Assembly: GCF_029227915.1 (NCBI RefSeq)
Contig: NC_079881.1
Span: forward strand, 15,411,501-15,475,500
Direction of reading: 5' to 3'
DNA: 64,000 nt
From: Hydractinia symbiolongicarpus
Lineage: Eukaryota; Cnidaria; Hydrozoa; Anthoathecata; Hydractiniidae
The position numbers and the translations under genes are program-made. Numbering within the stretch: the first letter of the stretch is position 1; each line of letters opens with the position of its first letter. A model generated the notes under the pieces. That model saw only the letters and a program-made list of their open reading frames with translations. It was not told the DNA's origin and did not search any database. Positions 12,517-23,098 of this stretch are shown here, one piece after another.

Positions 12517-13245
12517 TTGAACTAGCTTAGGTAATAAATATTTTAACTTGAGCTTTCCTGTCCTAGCTAGCTAGCTATATACTGTATTTTTTTGCATTTA
12601 ATAGGACACAGTATTTTAAGTATAGCTATAGGCTGGCTATATGTAGGTAAGTTTTCAATATTTACAAAGTAAGCTAGCTAGCTAGCTAGCTATGGAAAAT
12701 GGAGTACAACATAGGCAAATTAGCTTCTAACTTCCAAGCTTCTAAGCAACTAGAATTTGTTTGTTTAACTATTAACTTCTCTTTTTAAAGCTTACCTCCA
12801 ACTTCAAAACAACTAAATATCACTCTTATAGCATTAGTATTTTTTGTCAAGATCAGGTTAAATTTAAAATATTTTGAAGTGATTAACCATTTAAATATGG
12901 CAGGGGGGAATTGACGCAAGTGGAGAAAAATACAATCTTTAAGATCATTATAAACAAATATGGCAGCTGTTTAAAGTGTGTTATTGCGGGGTGCTCTGTT
13001 GTTATTGTTATTCATTTGTTGAAAGATTTGCTTACGACATTTTTATTTATACTTCTAACTTTAGAGAAAATTAATTTGAGTAAGTACAATTTAATTCTTT
13101 GGGTCGTGAATCAGTGAAATACTGGAAATATAAACAGAATGTTGAAAGATATTGCATCAAACTTTTTATAGTCTGCGAAAAAGTGTGTAGGTTTTTCAGA
13201 AAATGGTAAACGAATACGTTTTTAAGGAAAGCCTAATCTATAAAA
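12517..13245. other. Spacer with TAGC-rich runs
   Basis: Short (TAGC)n runs occur at about 12564-12580 and 12670-12692; similar runs recur near 46765-46845. A 68-residue hydrophobic frame at 12911-13117 has no recognisable motif. No gene is supported. Confidence 0.5.
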
Positions 13246-13373
13246 CTAGTCAGTAGCCGGTGAATACACCTACGGGTTCGTCGTTTTTTATTAATGCATT
13301 TTGTGTGTCTCGCTACTGCTGTTACCATTTTGCGTTACAGACAAACAGACATATACGACTATTATTATAGAGA
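13246..13373 (-). mobile_element. Short Helitron-like non-autonomous element, unexpanded copy
   Basis: On the minus strand it starts TCTCTATAATAATAGTCG, passes through only about three CTGT-like units, then CGCAAAATGGTA. It ends with GACGAACCCGTAGGTG, a loop, CACCGGCTACTGA and CTAG, followed by T. This is homologous end to end with the element at 50150-51590. A 5' TC, a short 3' hairpin and a terminal CTAG (CTRR) fit Helitron-type termini. The similarity is read directly; Helitron assignment is inference from the ends. Confidence 0.65.
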
Positions 13374-14300
13374 TAATAGATAATACAAAAGTTGTGTCCC
13401 CCAACAAAGTGAATATTATTTTTGAATCCCTCAAAAAACTGAACCGGGGTCCCTCAACCCATTTCAGAATCAAAACGTTGATGACGTCATCACAAGTCTA
13501 TTTATTTTTTGATCAGTGTTTTCAGATTTTTACGATGAAGGCAACGAGTATACAATATTTTTTGTTTGACGTCAGCAAAATTTTAAAACCTGTATCTATA
13601 TCTCATTAACCGTTTGTCAAAAGCGCATGATCCGATACATTTTCTTGAACAGAGCGTCACGCTATACATAGATGCAATAGGTAAACAAATTCTGGATAAA
13701 GTTTTGTGTACATTGGCTGTTTTTTTACTGATGTCAGGAAAAATTTTAAACCCTTGTATCTTCTTAAGAGTTTGCAGAACGCACATGATCATTTCTAATT
13801 TGTTTTTCCTATATGGACGGGTCATTCAGGCCTTTTAAGGAGAGGCGTGCAATAGCACGCTACACCTTTACACACACAAAATGGGTTAGGCGTGCTATTG
13901 ATAGCGCCTGCAAAATGACAAATTTTATAAGAATTTAAGCAGTGCATATACCCAAAAGCACACCTAAAATACTTGAGGTGTATTTTCTGGCACACACGTA
14001 TCAAAGTTTTCATGTAAAGGCCTGGTCTTTGCTAACCCGTATATGTACTTATACAACAGCCTAACCTGAAGACCAGAATATGTAGGACCGGCGAATTGGT
14101 AGATTTGAACAGGCTAACTAGTATTTTGTAAACATCTTTGAAGGTATAACTTATTTGGGAGTGGGAGGTGAGCTTTAAGTGCAAGTTTCAACAAATTTCT
14201 ACTTTTTAACTTTATATATTTTGCCTATGTGATGCGTGAGGATGGCAAAACTGAAAATCACAACATGTACGTCACCCCACAACTCATCTCATATCCGCCA

Positions 14301-14342
14301 GATTAGACAGAATACCGTGAGATCTTGGTATTCTATCTAATC
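14301..14342. repeat. Hairpin with 16-bp arms
   Basis: GATTAGACAGAATACC and GGTATTCTATCTAATC are reverse complements with one mismatch, separated by 10 nt. It may be a relic of a short TIR element. Confidence 0.7.
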
Positions 14343-14414
14343 CCGCAAACATGTGAATTTAAACATGTACCTTGCCAATGAAATAAAAATTACAAGGAAT
14401 TTAAATTTGTGTGT

Positions 14415-14445
14415 GCAGCGATTTTTAAGAATATAAAATCGCTGC
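14415..14445. repeat. Hairpin with perfect 11-bp arms
   Basis: GCAGCGATTTT and AAAATCGCTGC flank a 9-nt loop. No gene context explains it. Confidence 0.65.
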
Positions 14446-14792
14446 ATAAATATTTAGCCATGAAGAAATTATGCACGCAATAAATCACTTTTTCTTATTT
14501 TTAGGTTCGATATTCACAACCAACACTCGACAGAGTACAAAAAAGAAGAAACTCGACAGAGTATAAAAGCTACATATTTAGACAATCAAATATTCAGACA
14601 ATCAGATATTAAGATTTATTTGGTAAACCTATTGGTGAACTTACTGGTGAACTTACTAAAATTAGTAAGCCCGCTGAAACTATGTGGTTTTTAAATAATA
14701 TGACAGAGGTTTCTCTAGTTTCTAAAGGTTGTTTTTCTTGGTCACACGCCACCACTGCTATTGTGAACACTGCGAATGGAAACTGATGCCGT

Positions 14793-15390
14793 ATGGTTCT
14801 TTTACTTTCCGGTGATGTTGAAACCAATCCTGGGCCTCACTCTGTTATAAAGTCGGTACAGGGATCTTTCATCAAGGGGATGTCAGGCTTGGAACTTTTA
14901 TTGGCACACAATGTATGTGTAATTCCCTGTTTGCGATTGTATGGTCCGTTATTGAAAAGGTTTCTTTTTGGAACTCAGGTGATCTTGATCATATCCTCTG
15001 CGAAGGAACAAAGTTGTGCACGAGCCCAGGTTACACAAGCCAGTACTTGAGTGCAGGTGACCTCCCAAATAGTTTGACTGTTAAAAACGAGGTCATACAA
15101 ATACAAGATTAGAAAATATTTCTCATATTGTTACAGATAATAGCACTACTTTGCGTACATTTCATAATTCATCAGATTCCGATAAAGGACAAGGAATGTT
15201 GGGCATTATAGGCGGCATTAGTTTTGGTATAATTTGGGGGCACCCACAAATTTATTTATTTGATCCTCATAGACGAAATAGATTTGAACAAATAACAGAA
15301 TGTGCTACATCAGTCCTTTTAAAATTTGATTCATTACAAGAAGTTGAAAACTACATACGCGAAATATACGTGTCAAGGAAAGTGTCTTGA
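14793..15390 (+). pseudogene. N-terminal part of a Helitron-like polyprotein: 2A-like peptide plus cysteine-peptidase-like domain
   Basis: A frame starting at 14793 reads MVLLLSGDVETNPGPH. GDVETNPGP (14811-14837) matches the 2A ribosome-skipping signature DxExNPGP. Following it, across a 1-nt frameshift near 14870, is GTQCMCNSLFAIVWSVI with a likely nucleophilic Cys at 14912-14914. A second frameshift near 15110 leads to GIIWGHPQIYLFDPHRRN and SVLLKFDSLQEVENYI (15151-15390). From memory, this Cys and FDxH arrangement resembles the peptidase-like domain preceding Pif1-type helicases in some animal Helitron-like proteins; that identification is unverified. At least two frameshifts make it a pseudogene. 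Confidence 0.6.
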
Positions 15391-16340
15391 AACTCAATAT
15401 TTTAAAATACTGACAACTGAACAGATAACTGATAACATTATGCTTTCTGTTCGTAGAAAGAGAAAACTAGATCAAAACAAAAAGTAGCGTAAATCCGAAA
15501 GAGCTTTCACGCAGGACAGATCTATGTTGCATTAAGCCGAGTCACAAGCTTAGAGGGTTTATACTTAACAGGAACATTTTCCAGATCAGCTATTAAATCA
15601 GACACACGAGCAACCGAGCGATACAATTATATGCGAGAACACTCAAAATTGACATCAAAGGATACTGGCGTAATTAGTCAAAATTCAATCATCTTAATAC
15701 AAGATCCTACAACAAGCAAAAATGATATTAGGTCCGATGGCGTTCTCATGGAAAGTGATTTGTTATGCCTAACAGAAACTCAGGTACCATTTAATTCATA
15801 CTGCGACACAAAACTAGATTACTTTACTTTAATTCCAAACAACAATGTGGATAGGTTTTCTAGTCTTTTAGAAGCTCATAATGAAACTATAAAATTGTTT
15901 GTTATTGTGAAAATTCCATGTGCAATATTTTTTTAAAATGACGAAGAAAACGAGATGAGTCATTATACCTTATTCAACATTTTTTGGGAAACGAAATCGT
16001 TGATGTTACACACGCAACCTTGATCCCAGGACATGTTGTCTCTTTTTGCATATCGGACGGTGACCTATCAGACCTATCAATAAGCGCAGCGCCGATGAGA
16101 GACAAAAAGCCCTGGGAACGAGGTTGGTTATACACGGAGTTTTTAATTTAAATGCATTTAGTGACAAAAACTATTTCCTTGATTTTCTCAATGAATATAA
16201 ACAGGTTGTAACCTCTCCAACTCATATATCCGGTTCACTATGTCCATAAGAATGTTCTAAACACCTTTGAAGTCGATACGCTCGTCAAAAATGTATATTT
16301 CAGTGATCATGACGCAGTCAGGCTTAGACTTTCTCTAACC
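15391..16340 (+). pseudogene. Helitron-like helicase C-terminus fused to AP-type endonuclease, decayed
   Basis: Around 15505-15570 the plus strand reads GQIYVALSRVTSLEGLYL, the last motif of Pif1-family helicases. In the same frame it continues into IRSDGVLMESDLLCLTETQ, the start of an exonuclease/endonuclease/phosphatase domain. After a small insertion (16014-16127) the domain resumes with FNLNAFSD, SPTHISGSL and, in another frame, YFSDHDAVRLRL (SDHD at 16302-16313). Helicase followed by endonuclease is the layout of Helentron-type Helitrons. The replication-initiator and most helicase motifs that should lie between 15400 and 15500 are missing, so a large internal deletion has joined the two ends of the gene. 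Confidence 0.7.
16014..16127. mobile_element. 114-bp TIR element with 8-bp target duplication
   Basis: The ends GCAACCTTGATCCCAGG and CCTGGGAACGAGGTTGG are imperfect inverted repeats. Flanks TTACACAC (16006-16013) and TTATACAC (16128-16135) match in 7 of 8 positions. It interrupts the endonuclease remnant. A related copy at 62981-63084 shares ends and the internal ATCGGACGG. An 8-bp duplication fits hAT-type insertion. Confidence 0.7.
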
Positions 16341-16421
16341 TGATGTTTACGAAATCTTCTAGAAGGGCTACTTCAAATCAATTTCGTCCTCAGAACGACA
16401 GATATTTACGTTGGGTTTACT

Positions 16422-19400
16422 TTATTGTTTTCTTTTTGCTTTAAACTTTGGTTGCATTGCAGATAACAGACATGGCGTTTTTGTTCTCTGAGAATAGTCT
16501 CGCACTATATGCTTATTATGTATGCTGATGGCGGAAATCTTCAAGCCATCGGGCTTCTTGTTCATTTTAATATCCGTGTTACCCATTTTAACACCTATTA
16601 AATTTTTTCTAAATGCATGAGCATCCTTAAAATTGATCTTCATTACATATTTTTGATATGCTTTCTCGCCAGTTTTATATCACGATGATTCCGGATATTT
16701 TCCATCGTTTTTCCAAACACAGACAGGTTCATTAATTTAAAAAAGTCCTTCTCGAAATCGTTCTTAGCGGCTGTCCTCAATTTGGTGTTCATATCAATGT
16801 ATGGCCTAAGCCACTGACTCTGATTGAACTGGCTGATTCGACGTACTTTTTTCAGAATAGGGCCATGCTTTAGCGCTTCATTGAGTGATCTGATGTGAAC
16901 AACGTACCGTAAGTAACGAATGTGTGGCACTAATTTTCAACCTTTAATATCGTCATCCTCTCTGGTAAAAATGGCAGCTCATTATGTTTTTTATGCAGCT
17001 CCATGGGATAATCCACATCAACCTCCAATAAGTGCTCGTGCGTAATTTTCTTCACCAGTTTTGCGATCCTTTTAGGGATGAAATCATCTACATTAATTAT
17101 CCATGTAAAGTCATGAGTTGGTAGATCCTCCTGCATAGCCCAACCGTAGAGATTGTTGGCATCGAGGCATTGCGACGATTCTTCATCCCTATTATATTGA
17201 TCGCCCATATATTTATTGTTGGCCTTGGCATAGCGATGAATGGCTTGCACAATGCCGCCTCGAATACCTTTTTCAAACATTATGCATGTCAGGATCCGTT
17301 AGTAGCTCTAATTCATCTTCAGTGAATTTTAGTGAGGCCTCTTCATGCCAGTCCCGGTGCACTGTAAAAGTGTGTAGGATCCAACTTATAATTTGTAAGT
17401 CACACACTCCGGAAAATTTTCAAATATATCTGCTAGAAGGAGTACGTCGGTGGTCCCCAGTGTCACTACTTGATCATCCTCTGGCGTGATACAATACCAG
17501 ACTTTTTGAGCATATTTATAATTGATGTCGGAGATGTAGTCCATATTCAGCTTACTGTAAAATTCTTCTTCCTTTGGAGGTAACTCCGATTCTTCAAAAC
17601 ATTAAACAAAATATATCATCCTTATCGAAAAAATTTGCCATGGAAGGTAGGTTTGACTTTAATTGGTTGATAGTTTTTAACTTACAATTTTTACAAAAAA
17701 GCACTTACCCGCACAATGTTGACATTTCATATCACTAGCGTTTCTCCAATTTTCTAATTTATCCAAGCCTGATGCCATGAATCGAAAACTGTCGATAAAT
17801 CTAAGCTCGATTTTTCTCAATACTTGCTCTCTGCTAGAATTAGTAACACCTGCTAATGGCACCATGATCTTGACGCTGAACCTTATATATTTCTCCTTGT
17901 TTTTCGCAATACACCCTATATCCTCAGTGTTGATTTCTTTACCTAGTTCTCTGATGAACAGATGCGCATCGTGACCGCTCAGATTGTGAAGTATGATGGC
18001 GATGTGGCCAGGAATTCTGTACGCTAGGTTGCAATTATTGTGAGCTGCACCTCGGTAGAGACCTGTATAATGACAGTGATCCTTGCGATTGTTCTCAGGA
18101 TCGTTGAATGGCTTCATGTAAATATGACATTCTGATGCGTTATTATGTTTATTTTCTTCCTCTGGTGTGATTACCATAGTTTTCTCTGGAAACTTATTAT
18201 ACAATCGCTCAACCTCATTTTCCAAGTGCCCTATAAATTTTTCCACGCAATCCTTATCACGGTATGTTGTCAGTAGATCTGGTACAGATCCGTAGCCAAA
18301 TGTGCTATATGTACACCAACCTGATGGTACATGTTTCTTTAACTTACTTTCCCTACGATCTTCCACTGGGATCAACACGGATTCAAAATCAGCATAGATC
18401 GCAAACGGGACCTTGAATTGCATATGACTATCAGCATATTTTAACCATATTTCATTTTCTTTTGGCATTGTACTTTTAACCGCTTCGTGATTTATGCAAT
18501 ATTTATAATGCTTTTCCCTAGATTCTACACAATTAAACGCCTGCGCCTGCAGTTTAGGCAGGAATGCATTGCTTTGTGGTCCTTGGAGTTTCCTCTGCCC
18601 AATAGCCTTGAAAGATTTTTGATGCAGGTATAGTGATCTGTGATGAGCAGTAGGTTCACCTGTTTTTCGCGCGATGCGTTGTAGTCAGATCCCTGCAAAA
18701 TATTGATGCTGCCAGTCTTCGAGGTGTATAAAACGTTGACTGCAAGATTAGGGTTGTTATTTTCAAAGTTTATTATTTTTTTAATGCCTAGTGGAAATTC
18801 TAGCCCTTTCCAGTTGTATTGATCTGCATGTTGTTGTAATTTAGATATTCTTTGCACATTTCATGATTTCTTTATGATGCAGTGCCGCAATAACACTCTA
18901 TTTGAAGCACTCTTCATCATCATTTTTTGGGTTGATGATAGCCTTTTTTGCACTGATCCATTTAGGTAATTTTATATATAGGGAACCTCTCGTGAGCTGC
19001 AATTTATGAAAATCGATATCTCATATGCATTATTCGATCGATTGTAAACCCGCTCTGTGGTAACGCTGGATTTTCAACATAAACCCTTATTTGAGCATGT
19101 TATCCAGTAATTCATTTAAATCACTACCTTGAAATACCACCTGCTATTAAATACTTTTTCGACCCTTGTGTATTGATCAATGTTTGCATGCTGTACATCG
19201 GCTATTCCATTTTCTACATCAGGTTGAACAACAAGCATGATCTTTTTTTTCCATATGATCCACATTGACAGCTGCACTTTCGCAGATCCCATATCTTCCA
19301 CCTGTTCAATAATCAATTTCTCCACATTGGGCCTAACTAGTGCTAGATAACTATCAACATCAGTATTTTTAACACCGGGTATTCGAAAACTTCGAAATAT

Positions 19401-19594
19401 CTTGTGGAGTGCATGTTGATGTTCTCGAGGAGTGAGGTCATTATCAGCAAATAGATTATGGAGACTACAATCGAGATAGTCCTCCTCGGCCTCTTCCTCA
19501 ACTTCATCATGCAGTGTAGGTTTTGCAACGATGCTTTTTGCCTTGTTGTACAACTCAATAATACCCTTGGAGGAGATCGTTCACGCTTGTTCAC
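16422..19594 (-). pseudogene. Polinton-type DNA polymerase B, N-terminal through palm, decayed
   Basis: Minus-strand frames run 19553-19116 (N-terminal block with SYLALVRPNVEKLIIEQ), 18857-18525, 18468-17677, 17280-16930 and 16930-16422. The 18468-17677 frame is the best preserved. It has exonuclease motif I FAIYADFESVL, a Cys/His stretch ending KDHCHYTGLYRGAAHNNCN, and exonuclease motif II LHNLSGHDAHLFIREL. Motif A is intact as LDANNLYGWAMQ, followed by [18 protein letters not shown]. After IKMNK the sequence departs from the family and motif C is absent, so the end was lost or replaced. Several frameshifts and stops exclude function. It is the longer partner of the inverted copy at 11186-12516. 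Confidence 0.87.
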
Positions 19595-19854
19595 AGACTA
19601 AAATAACCCTCAAATCAGCATCAGGCGGCGGGGAATTATTACTAGAGACCCTCGGAGGAGAGAATGAACACAGGTTACGCCAAAAGGAATAAATATATAT
19701 CTCTATTTGGACAGCTAAAAAAAGGTTACTGCCACCTTAAAAAAGCAAAAGCCTGGTTTCTATTTCGTGGATACAAACCCCTACATATTAAATAAGAGCC
19801 TTGATAACAGGACGCCTGAAGTTTCCTTGAAGAAACCAATCGTACTGCTTTCAT

Positions 19855-19924
19855 ACGCACAAGATATTTTTTTCACTGAAGAATTTTTGATTTCCGCCAG
19901 CGAAGGCGGAATTTTTAAAGACAA
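19855..19924 (+). pseudogene. Fragment of the unrecognised gene seen at 10590-10973
   Basis: The plus strand reads FFTEEFLISASEGGIF, matching ISAGEGGIF at the end of the 10590-10973 remnant. It lies divergent from the polymerase remnant, as in the other copy. Sequence 19600-19855 was not otherwise recognised. Confidence 0.4.
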
Positions 19925-20526
19925 TTAATTCTGATATATATCACAACCCAATCTCGGTATAAGAAGTTACGGGAAATAGCAAAGCATGGTTTTCCTTTGT
20001 TACGTGGTGTCATTCGTAAAGAGTGAGCCAATGACATAAATTTTTAGGACTTACGTAGAGGGCACTTTGGTTACACTCATAAGCGCAAGAAATGAACACA
20101 TAAAATTTGGTACTTATTAAGCTCGGTTCCCACTGTGGTTTAAGTATGTTGTAAATAAGATTTTAAAGTTAAACCATAATGTGAACGTGTTCGTGTTTTA
20201 AAATTTTCAGCATAAAACCTGTTTACACCACAGATAAAATAAAACCTTAAGGCTGAAATACACTATCATTTTTCAATGATCATTTCAATTATCATTGATG
20301 ACAGTGTATACAGGAAAAAATGTCATTTTTTACACTCTCATTTCCAATGATCCTTAAAAATTAAAAGTTGAACATGTTCAACTTTTAATTTTTCAATGAC
20401 ATTTTTTTTCTATTGTTTTAAATCGAATCCATTGTTTTGGCACACGTGTTTGTTGCACGCGATATAGTTTAGGCGTAAACATAGATAAAAATATAGATTT
20501 GAACAAGTAATTCACCCGAGAATGAA

Positions 20527-20880
20527 GACGCAAGAAGCCACCGAAAGTTTTTTTGAGATTTGGTGGGATGTTAAATCCCTGTTCTATAAGGACAGAAACG
20601 AGAAGGCAAAAGATATTCAAAGGCAGACTAGGAATGGAAGGTTTGTGTTATTTCGAATGGTTTGGATGAGAAAAGAAAAACATGCATGATTTTATGAACT
20701 GTTTATCTTTATAGAGAAATTAGTGAGGAGTAAAATAAATATACTGCGAAGTTATTTCAGCTCAGAATTGAAGAACGTAAACAACAGGAACAGATGATGT
20801 TTACGAAAGTAAATGGCCATACTTTCAGTCCTTGCTATTCCTACGTGACTCCATCGTCCCAAGAAAAACAACTTCTTCGA
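20527..20880 (+). pseudogene. MADF-type DNA-binding protein remnant of a Harbinger element
   Basis: Exon-like pieces read WWDVKSLFYKDRNEKAKDIQ, then, after a probable intron (about 20641-20718, GTTTGT to TTATAG), KLVRSKINILRSYFSSELKN. In another frame TDDVYESKWPYFQSLLFLRD follows. This is the layout of a MADF domain, used by Harbinger elements as the partner that helps the transposase bind DNA. A 1-nt frameshift near 20785 breaks it. Confidence 0.65.
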
Positions 20881-21377
20881 TAGTGGGTATAAATTTCAGA
20901 CAAATTCTTCTTGCCATGGAACAGCACCGGTGGAGTTAAAGTACGCACAAAATTTATCCCTGATATCTTGATATCAGATGAGATTACTCGCCGTACCCTC
21001 TTTCAGAACACCGCCAGTTCAATCTCCGATCCCAAGGAACTTTTCAACACATGCCACACATTACAGAATATGTACCGACTCCCAGTGAACATATATCAAA
21101 ACACTTATCAGAGTCGAGAAAGTTTGTCAGATCTCAACCCAGAAAGTGAGGGCTCACAAAGTGCAGGGTATTAATGTGTGACTGCTAGTTTAGTACGTTT
21201 GTTTGATAAATTACTGAACGAAATATATATTTACCTTGAGGTATTTTTCTTTTAATCACATGTAAATAGCTTCGCAAACTTCAGCGATGAACTGTGACAA
21301 AGTACTTTTGTGAACGCAAAATAAATACTATAATTCGGCGTTATTTATCCCACATGAGAAAAACTTCAAAGTTGCAG

Positions 21378-21597
21378 CTACTTTGATTTTAGCAGGAATT
21401 GGGTCTCGCAAATGCGTTGTTTTTTTTCAATGTCAACTTCTATGAGATTTAGGAGCTCATCAAAAATATTCGGCGGCATTCTTAAAAATCGCGTATACTC
21501 TGCAATTTCCTCTACACGCAGTTCATACATGAGAGTATTGTAGATGCCAAGTTCATTTCGCCTATACAGCTTCACCCATACATTTCTTTGCTTTTTT
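21378..21597 (-). pseudogene. Harbinger transposase N-terminal fragment
   Basis: The minus strand encodes YRRNELGIYNTLMYELRVEE and FLRMPPNIFDELLNLIEVDI. This is the conserved N-terminal region of HARBI1/PIF transposases upstream of the DDE core. The frame ends soon after and no catalytic part was found, so it is a truncated exon. Confidence 0.7.
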
Positions 21598-22082
21598 TCA
21601 TATGTTTAGCTCTCTTTTTTTGATAACATATACACAACAACAGCAGCTGCTATTTCTTCTTCAGAGTCCATGTTGCAAAGAAAACATGCTCAAGTTTCAT
21701 GTTTTTAATGATAGTGTATTTGCGCCAAAATTTGCCATTTTTAATATCATTGGAATGCATCATTGGAAAATGATCATTGAAAAATGATAGTGTATTTCAG
21801 CCTTTAGATCAAAAAATTTTGATATTGTGGTTTAAAGTTCAAAGGCGCCGACAAATGCCGAAGGAGTTTTCAACGATTTCAGGGCACATTTTGCGTATTT
21901 TCACGTTAAGACAGAAGAAAGAAAATAAAAAATGTCAGAAAAAAACTTTGGTACAGGAAGAGAATCGTAGTGCACTTATTCGCTAATATCGAGTGATTTT
22001 TGATAAATCACACAAAGGCTACCAAGAGAGAAACGCTACATGTTTTGCTTTTAATACACAGTGGGTATGCTCAGGTTTTATT

Positions 22083-22995
22083 GAATTTCCGCGCCCGAAG
22101 GCGTAGGAAATTCTTTAAAACCGTCGTTTTTTTCTTTCGGAGCATTTTTTGAGAAAAAATCGACCCTGGGATTTCACGTTGGTCCGTCACAGATATAAAC
22201 TTCGTACCCAAGCTCCTTAACTACTGGGAAGTCTAGTATTGACGCTTCAGGCCAAAATTGGTATTTGTTTTCGACAAAATTTGGCACAGTTAACAAAAAA
22301 AGTATGCTGAACATGATGGTGACATCAAAATTTTGATTTCTTGTTACCTAAATGTCATTTTAGGCCAAAATTGGTCCAAAAATTAAAACTACTTTATTTT
22401 TGACAAATTTTGGCACAATTAACAAAAAAAGTATGGTGAACATGATGGTGACATCAAAATTTCGGTTTTTTGCCACCTTAAATGTCATTTTAGGCCAAAA
22501 TTGGTCCAAAAATTAAAAATACTTCATTTTCAACAAAAATTGGCAAAGTTAACAAAAAAAGTATGCTGACATAATGGTGACATCAAAATTTTGATTTTTG
22601 TCACCTAAATGCCATTTTAGGCCAAAATTGATCCAAAAATTAAAACTACTTCATTTCCAACAAAAATTGGCAAAGTTAACAAAAAAAGTATGCTGAAAAT
22701 GATGGTTACATCAAAATTTTGATTTTTTGTCAACTAATGCCGTTTAAGACCATAAACGTCTCAATCGCAAGACTTTCAACCATGAATGATAGGCTGTATT
22801 TTTTGTTAGCAATTTCTTTTAAAATGTGAGTTTATTATGACACGTTTCGTTTTGTTTGCGTTTGTTGTAAGATATAATGTCACTGATGGGCTTTATCTTC
22901 AGAGGTTCATGCACCAAACCCCTTCGAATGTTTGGCACAATAACACAACGAATTAGCAGGTTTTCATCAAATATTTTGGTAGCGCGCGGAAATTC
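22083..22995. repeat. Possible inserted repeat bounded by inverted GAATTTCCGCGC
   Basis: GAATTTCCGCGC at 22083-22094 and its reverse complement at 22984-22995 bracket a block without genes that holds the tandem repeats at 22249-22745. It may be a separate insertion inside the outer TTA element. No target duplication was identified. Confidence 0.4.
22249..22745 (+). repeat. Tandem repeat, four units of about 113-130 bp
   Basis: Each unit starts AGGCCAAAATTGGTCCAAAA and contains AACAAAAAAAGTATGCTGAA and GATGGTGACATCAAAATTT. Starts at 22249, 22362, 22492 and 22619. Units differ by point changes and small gaps. Confidence 0.85.
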
Positions 22996-23098
22996 TTAGA
23001 GCCTCCAGGGCTTCTTGTTTTAATTTTTAAAACACATTTAAAACTTTTTAGGTTTTATATTTAAACCCAAGTTAAACCACAGTGGGAACCAAGCTTTA

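Larger units (their letters stand above)
13374..14600. other. Spacer with two hairpins, no recognised gene
   Basis: Several short frames are present, none with recognisable motifs. Around 13845-13920, GGCGTGCAATAGCACGC and GGCGTGCTATTGATAGCGCC suggest small inverted repeats. Two clear hairpins are listed separately. Confidence 0.5.
20250..21803. mobile_element. PIF/Harbinger element with perfect 36-bp TIRs, nested
   Basis: The first 36 bases, starting AGGCTGAAATACACTATCAT, are exactly the reverse complement of the last 36 (21768-21803). TTA flanks both sides (20247-20249 and 21804-21806). Inside are remnants of both proteins typical of Harbinger elements, a MADF/Myb-like DNA-binding protein (+) and the transposase N-terminus (-). 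The catalytic part of the transposase is absent, so the element is non-autonomous, although its ends are undamaged. Confidence 0.88.
20120..23095. mobile_element. Outer TIR element with TTA target duplication
   Basis: The left end AGCTCGGTTCCCACTGTGG and the right end (reverse complement AGCTTGGTTCCCACTGTGG) form inverted repeats of about 24 bp with one mismatch. Each is flanked by TTA (20117-20119 and 23096-23098). A 3-bp TTA duplication suggests a PIF/Harbinger-type insertion. It contains a second complete TTA-flanked element (20250-21803) and a tandem-repeat block. Apart from these insertions it seems to carry no gene. Confidence 0.75.

Noticed and set aside
22249-22745. CRISPR-like repeat arrangement
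   Set aside because: Units are contiguous tandem copies without unique spacers, in a eukaryotic context.
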